A stretch of 64,000 nt of DNA from Campylorhamphus procurvoides (Eukaryota; Chordata; Aves; Passeriformes; Dendrocolaptidae). The translations under genes were made by a program, and so were the position numbers. Positions 58,083 to 64,000 of the stretch are shown in pieces (the first letter of the stretch is position 1; each line of letters starts with the position of its first letter). The DNA lies in NCBI GenBank assembly GCA_013396655.1, contig WBMV01004888.1:1550001-1614000 (forward strand), read 5' to 3'. The notes beneath the pieces were generated by a model. That model had not been told where the DNA came from, ran no database searches, and saw only the letters and a program-made list of their open reading frames with translations.

Positions 58083-58260
58083 TAAAGAAAATTTGTCTGA
58101 CTGTGAGAGTGTAGGGTGTCAAGCAGGGCACCCATTGGCTCACTTGAGCTGCCTGCTGTGAAGGGTCTTAGGTCCCAGCAGTTAAAATCTGGGGTTGTAA
58201 GAGTATGACTCCCAGACTGGCTCCTGGATGGCCTGACAGATATTCAAACTCTGAATGTCT
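58083..58260. repeat. Unidentified dispersed repeat, copy B
   Basis: TTTGTCTGACTGTGAG and GTAGGGTGTCAAGCAGGGC pair with copy A at 56,711-56,749. Further on, AGTTAAAATCTGGGG pairs with AGTTAAAATGTGTGG of copy A. Between these blocks copy B carries about 30 extra bases. It begins within 70 bases of the CR1 fragment. Confidence 0.6.
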
Positions 58261-60582
58261 GAGCCTTTGATCTATCCTGTGCTATCAGTTGCTGAACATC
58301 AGTGTTGCTGTGTTTTTAATGAATGTCATACCTATAAAAAATTGATAGTAAAAAAAACCCCTAAACAAACAAAAAACCCCACTTGGGTGCACAGATTTAG
58401 TCTGGTTAACACCCAAAGTGATCAGCCTTTTGTTATTTGCATGGGATACTGGATTGGTATAGATATTTATTTTTGTTTCTTCATTCATGGAAGTACCTTT
58501 TCTGTCCCTCTGTAAAGTGTTTTTTTTGGGTCCTTATCTTGTAAAACATGAAGGCAGGGAATATGTATTGAAACAGGGAACGTATCAAGGGCAGAAAGTG
58601 AGATGAATTGGATAAAAACTTGTTAATGAGGAGATAATAGTATTCCAGAAAAGGCTGGAAAAGGAAGTTGAGATATCAAACCTTCTTTCACATTATGTAG
58701 TAACTCAAATATTTTGGAATTTCCCTTTTAGAGGCTCATGCAGTCTTTCCAACCCAAGGCTTATAAATATGGCACAGTAAGTTCCTGTGTTAGAGCAGTT
58801 AGTCTAGACTTATCACAATATGTTCAGACAAGAAAAGGGATTGCTCTGAGCAAGAAGAGCATGCCTCAATACTGGAATTCTCAAAATTTTATTTATTTGA
58901 AAAGCGGCAGAGATATTTGAAGTATGGGAGTATAATGTATAATTTGTCTCTTGGAAATGTATATTGTTTAGGATGTGGAATGATTTGTTTTCAAGAGCAT
59001 GTTAATTTATTTATTATTTATGTAATAAATTCAATGAAACATTGGATTTAAACATCACGGTTCTACGATCAGTTTGGGTATACCAGAACCCTTATATTTG
59101 GTTGCACTGCCACATGCCTTATCAGGAGTTCTTTATTTCAGAACATCTTTGTGCAGGTCTTAGAGAGCAAGTAGCATGACCAAGGCATTACCTCCCAGGT
59201 TATGCATTAGAGCTGGTTTAAAATGCCAGTGGTTTCCAAAGGACTTATTTTTTAAACTTGTGCTTTTTGTCGGTGTCTTTGTCTAAACTTCAGGCATTTA
59301 AGGCAAGGCAGTAACTCTTTAACTTTCCAAAATGTCTTTAGTGAAACTTCTGATTTTAGCTGATAGGGAAAAGAAGCAAAAGTGGAACCAGAAAATTAAG
59401 AACAACAAGGTTGGGATCATTTTAATTCCAAACTTGATCAGTTTTTTCTGTCCTGTACTTCCATTGAGTACACAAGGCCCATTTTCAAACTTATTATGTC
59501 TAGTCAAGTAGACTAACATATAGTCATTGTTAGGTAAACAACAGATAATTGTTGTGTTTATTTAAGATCCACATTTTAAGTATCATTGTAATAACTAGGG
59601 AAAAGAAGACCAGCCTGAGTTACTATAACTTCATGACAGGGGTCTTCTACCATTGCAGAAAAGTAAGTATTGTAGTCCTAATCATGTATTGCTGGTATAT
59701 GAAGAATGTTATTCGGTCCTGTCATTCATTCAGAAGTGTTTCTGTTACGCCTTCTTTAAAAAAGGTTGCAGAAGTAGCTAAAGGAAAATAAAAGGACTGT
59801 TTGCAAACAGTTATGTTTGTGATGCTTGTGAAACAATAATATTGTATTAGAAAAAGAAGTGGATTTCAGGCTAGAGGTTTAACTGAAAAACAACAACCAA
59901 ACCAAATACAAAGGAGATCAACTGCAAAAGCAGTATTTTTCCAGCTCTTCAGTTTCTGAAGGCAATCTCCTTCCTGATGCAAGATAAAGCCTGTGTGCAT
60001 CCTGGTCTTGTAGTGGTAGGCAGTATGCTCCCTGCCCACCCAACAAGTCTGAAGACACTGCAGCAGCCAGTTAGCTATCAGAAGATTATAGGGTGGGTCA
60101 ATCCCTTACAGGGGCTTATGGTCAGCACGACATGTGTATCGGTTCTGCTCACAAATGCCCTGCACTGTCCAGAACAAACAATGACAAAGGAGATGGCAGT
60201 AACTGAAAATATGTCTTGGAAGCATCAGTTTTGGCTGTAACCTCTTATATACAGAATGACACTGAAATTTCAATGTCTTCAGCTCATTTACTGTAACTGG
60301 ACAGGCATTGTACATTGGTGAATTGGACTATTTTTAGAAGTGCTCAGCTGTCAAGTTGCCTGAGTGAAAGTTGTTACTCAGAGTGGCAGGGCAAATCTGG
60401 ACTTGTAGTGTACAGGTATCATGCTTGTCTTGCTGTCCCTGGCTATTATGCCTCTCACCTTGAGGATCCTGTGCTAGTGCAGAGACACTGCAGATCTTGT
60501 GAAGTTACCTGGAAAGGTTCGATTTTACCCTTTAGTACATTACAGCAAATCAGCACTGAGTTTTGTTATACCCAGCAGAAGG
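58261..60582. other. Noncoding DNA, no gene recognised
   Basis: No gene or repeat recognised apart from a short A/C-rich tract at 58,349-58,381 (A7, CCCCTAAAC, AAACAAAAAACCCC). Open frames are short and overlapping. Confidence 0.65.
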
Positions 60583-61388
60583 AAGGGATGCCATTTAGAG
60601 GGACCTGGGCAAACTCAAAAGTGGGCCCACAAGAACCTCAAGCAGTTCTGTAGTGCTGCACTTGGGCTGGGGCAATCCCAGATATTAATAAAGACTGGAA
60701 GAAGTCATCACTGAAAGCAGCTCTGTGGAGAAGGACCTCTGGGTTCTCATGGGTAAAAAGCTGGACACGAACCACCACTGTGCACTCATAGCCCAGAAGG
60801 CCAATTGCAACCTGGGCTTCATCAAAAGAGGAGTGCCCAGCAGGTCCAGGGAGGTGATTCTTCTCTGCTCTGCCTTTATGAGACCTCTCCATTTTACTAT
60901 GTCTAGGTCTGGAGTCCTCAACACAAGGAAGACATGGACCTGTTAGACCAGGTCCAGAGGAGGGCCGCAAAGGTGATCAGAGGGCTGGACCATCTCTCCT
61001 ACAAAGACAGACTGAGAGAGCTGGGGATGTTCTGTAGAGAGAAGACCACCTTAGGGCAACCTCATTGTGGTACCTTAAGGGCGCTTACAAAAAGTAGAAA
61101 GAGGTGTTTTTCACATAAGCAAGTAGTGACAGGATAAGGGGGAATTGGTTTGAAACTCAGAGTATGTTTTGTTTAGATGTTAGGAAGAAATTCTTTATTC
61201 AGTGGGTGGTGAAGCACTGGAGCAGGTTGCCCAGAGAAGTTGTGGACTTGAACACTTCCAAGTATGGGAAGGCCAGGGTTGGCCTGAGCAAACTGATCTA
61301 GTGAATGGCATCCCTCCTTATGACAGGGGACTTGGAACTAGATGTTCTTTAAGGTCTCTTCCAACCCTAACCATTCTATAGTACTCTG
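60583..61388 (+). mobile_element. CR1 LINE 3' portion (ORF2 C-terminus and 3'UTR)
   Basis: The longest plus-strand CR1 in the window. It starts 5'-truncated at GATGCCATTTAGAGGGACCT and carries the ORF2 C-terminus in broken frames: EKDLWVLMGKKLD..HHCALIAQKAN, FIKRGVPSRSREVILL, then LLDQVQRRAAKVIRGLDHLS and YKDRLRELGMF. The 3'UTR follows: TTAGGAAGAAATTCTTTATT, GAAGCACTGGAGCAGGTTGC, CCAGAGAAGTTGTGGA, GGAACTAGATGTTCTTTAAG, TCTCTTCCAACCCTAACC and ATTCTATAG. The 3' tail keeps barely one unit of the usual ATTCTATG repeat. Stops and frameshifts make it inactive. Confidence 0.93.
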
Positions 61389-61905
61389 GACTGCAAACAA
61401 CTGTGGAGCGACTCCATAGGCAGCCCAGTAACTTTTGGGGTTACAGCATTTTCTGAGAGGCGGGACAGAAACAGCTCCAGTCATCACTAGCATGTAATGG
61501 CCTGTCACTCTTGCTGAATTTGCTCTGGTTGTGTATTTTTTTAATTGTCAAGGGAAGCTATAAAGCTTGAAATACTTTCTGTGGTGAACTAAATTCTATT
61601 TAAGCTGGTACCTTTTTATGCATGAAAACAATCAGCACGCTGTTGGGGAGTAACATATGTACTACATGTGGGCGAGGGACAGAGATGTGTGGTCTTCATG
61701 GCTCAGGATTAATTTCAGTAGAAGCAAAGTTAATTTTTTACTGCATGTTTTGAAAATGCTGTCGAAATATGACAGTTAAGTGGCTGGACACCAAAGCGAA
61801 ATGCATATAGAAATTTGATGAGCAAATGTACCTAACTATTGAAAAAACTTAATTAGAAACACAGTTTGCTACCATCCATATTATTTGATCAAGATGAGGA
61901 ATGTT
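61389..61905. other. Noncoding spacer between two CR1 copies
   Basis: About 500 bases between a plus-strand and a minus-strand CR1 3' end. I see no gene, RNA or repeat in it. Confidence 0.6.
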
Positions 61906-62025
61906 CAGAATCACAGAATATGCTGAGCTGAAAGGGACCCATAAGGATTGTGGAGTCCAGCCCTTAGCCCTGCACAGAACCATCCCCGAGAGTTGTACCT
62001 TGTACCTGAGAGTATCATCCAAGAT
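61906..62025 (-). mobile_element. CR1 LINE 3'-end fragment
   Basis: The plus strand reads CAGAATCACAGAATATGCTG, AGCTGAAAGGGACCCATAAG, then GAGTCCAGCCCTTAGCCCTG and CACAGAACCATCCCCGAGAG. This is the reverse complement of a CR1 3' end of the subfamily with GGGACCCATAAGGAT. Similarity fades after about 62,025. It faces the CR1 at 60.6-61.4 kb tail to tail. Confidence 0.85.
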
Positions 62026-64000
62026 GAACCAGGGAAGGCCTTCAGAAATGAAGGATTTGAGACATGTTGGAGAGAGCCTCTCAGTTGTCCTTGTGCAAAT
62101 GGGAGGCTGCAGGACAACTGTAGATCTGTAACGCTTCCTGTTGGCTGTTTCACAGACTGCTGACAGCCTCCTGTTCTCTTCCAGAGGGAGCTTTTGTTCA
62201 CACTGATCTGTCTCCTGTTGAGTCCTTTCCTTAGCTGAAGTTCAAATGGCAGGCACTGAGATGTGGCTGCTGATGCAGCGTGTTATGGGAACATCACTGG
62301 CAGTAGCTCAAAAGCAGCATTTCTCGGCGATAGACAACCTCAGATATGTCTCTTTACATCAACTGTGTTTGAGGTTTTCTTCTTTGGAGGAAACATTGAA
62401 AATGGCTACCAGCACTCAGCAAAATTACTGATTTCTGGTTTTGATCAACTGAAGGGTCATAAATCAGTGACAGTGTCTGCCCCATGTTTCAGACTGCTTT
62501 CTGAGATTGCTATGTGAGACAGGGCTGTGCTTTTCTTCTGGCATTTGGGAGGGCACAAAAAGTTTAACACAGACTTTTCCAGTGTAGTGATTTTGCCCCA
62601 TCAGATAGACCCATATTTAGCAATTTGTTCTACGAAGTATAATGATTCTCTCTGCAACAGTTCAGTGTTTCTAGATGATGTTTGGACTGTGCAATCAGAC
62701 TGTGATTAGGTGGTTTACAGTTCAGAATTGCTCTGACAGCTGCAATTTTGTGGTTGTAGTGGCAGCAGCAAAGGTAGTTCTCAGCAACACCTTTTCTGAC
62801 AGTGTGGTCTTACAAAAAGTATTTGAATTTGGCTAAAGGCTTAGGAGGAAAAACTCATGTATCTGACTGTATGCTTTGGTAGTCTATCAGGGACTGTGGG
62901 TGTTCGTCAGACCTACATCTCTTTAATGGTTCTTGTTATACCTGCTGTGTCACATGGCACTTGAGCCTTCTTTTCTTGTATATCCTCTTTATTAACCAAA
63001 ATAGGTTTCTTGGCCTGAGAGCAGGATGAGTAAAGCCCTGTCACACCCCCGTGCTGAAAACACCAGCAGATTTCTACTAAAACCAGTTAGTAATTTCTTG
63101 CTTGAAGAGTAGCACTCTGTAATTTAGTTCACTTTTGTCCTGTTATCAGCAGGATCAAGGGCAATATAATAGCAGCCTGTCTGCTTTCTTCCCATTATGC
63201 TATGAAGGAATATGCTCAAAATTTTAACCTTGTAACATTAAAAAGCAAGTATATGATTTCCATTCAGGGACTCAGGAGACACCTGATTAACTGTTACTAT
63301 TATCATTTTCACTTGATAATCGTTTTTACTCTACCTGGGCAGTGAGGCTGACTCTTGAGGCTTCAACAATGATTTTCTTTTTCAATGGAGTTTAGGCAGA
63401 GCCTTTGAAAAGGCTTTTTGGGAGGCAGACTTCTGGCCAAAGCTCCCATTTTAGAATGAAAGTCCAGATTTTACTCTGTGTACTTCGTACTCTTGCTTTG
63501 AATTTTTGTTAGGTAGCATTCAGGTGGTCTGAGGGAAGCACCCTGGACTTTCTGAGGCTTCCCACAGTGGTATTTGCAAAACTTCTGTTTTTTTCTGGAA
63601 ACTCTTTAGCGGAAACTACATCTGACACAAACACTTAATTGAAAATGTTCTTAAGTGTTCTGAAGATTACCCCAAAATTCAATCAAAAATGCAAGGGTTT
63701 AAAGGTAGTTGTTACTGTAACATGACCAAAAAGAATTCACAGAAGATAACCTGAAAATTTTACCCAATGTACTCAGCCCCAGTAGCCTTTATGGAAGAAA
63801 CCTCTTGAACTAGGTAAACTCCTTCCCCATGGTGGCTCTAACTCACAGCAATAAATGGGTTGTGTTATTGTACAGACTATGGCAAAATGGAGTCAGTGTT
63901 CAGCTGTATTATTTCACTAATGTAAAATTACTAAACATGAAAAGAAAGCAAAGCATGGTTTAAGGGAAATTCGTTTATTAACACTCCACAATTTTCTGCT
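62026..64000. other. Noncoding DNA, no gene recognised
   Basis: No gene, RNA or repeat family is recognisable. Frames are 61-84 codons and overlap. The window ends inside this stretch. Confidence 0.6.

Noticed and set aside
1..64000. CRISPR array, tRNA, rRNA or operon-like gene cluster
   Set aside because: No regularly spaced direct repeats, no tRNA or rRNA sequence and no tandem long frames were seen; the window is vertebrate noncoding DNA.

Overview
This is vertebrate nuclear DNA, almost certainly from a bird. The composition is AT-rich with few CpGs, there is no bacterial-style gene packing, and the recognisable interspersed repeats are dominated by CR1 LINEs of avian type. Their 3' ends carry the bird CR1 tail (TTTAAGGTC.CTTCCAACC followed by ATTCTATG-like units). 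I recognise no complete protein-coding gene, no exon of a known gene, no tRNA or rRNA, and no CRISPR. The longest open frames (about 60-150 codons) are what chance, low-complexity tracts or CR1 relics would give. The window is best read as intergenic or deep intronic sequence.

Layout. 1-17.7 kb is unique-looking AT-rich DNA with one short CR1 3' end at 6.4 kb. At 17.7-18.4 kb there is a minus-strand relic of the CR1 endonuclease region. At 23.8-24.1 kb there is a plus-strand CR1 3' end. At 26.4-28.1 kb lies the clearest structure: a minus-strand CR1 split by an 874-bp solo-LTR-like insertion, with the CR1 reading resuming exactly after a short duplication of CR1 bases. From 28.1 to 43.4 kb the sequence is unique-looking, with a 230-base run of N at 32,550-32,779. 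At 43.4-44.4 kb there is a strongly decayed old CR1, and at about 51.5-51.8 kb a probable second one from another old lineage. At 56.7-58.3 kb two related, unidentified segments lie on either side of a minus-strand CR1 reverse-transcriptase fragment. At 60.6-61.4 kb there is a long plus-strand CR1 3' portion, and at 61.9 kb another minus-strand CR1 3' end.

The elements do not form a pathway. They record successive transposition: very old CR1, then younger avian CR1, then an LTR retroelement that landed inside one CR1 and later recombined to a single LTR. Recognised repeats cover roughly 5 kb. Any function most likely lies in noncoding DNA, such as the AT-rich low-CpG stretches near 3-4.3, 33-34 and 45.2-45.7 kb and a CTCF-like motif inside the LTR. 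Those are inferences that need cross-species alignment or chromatin data. I found no convincing undescribed system. All family names come from recalled consensus similarity, not from a database search.
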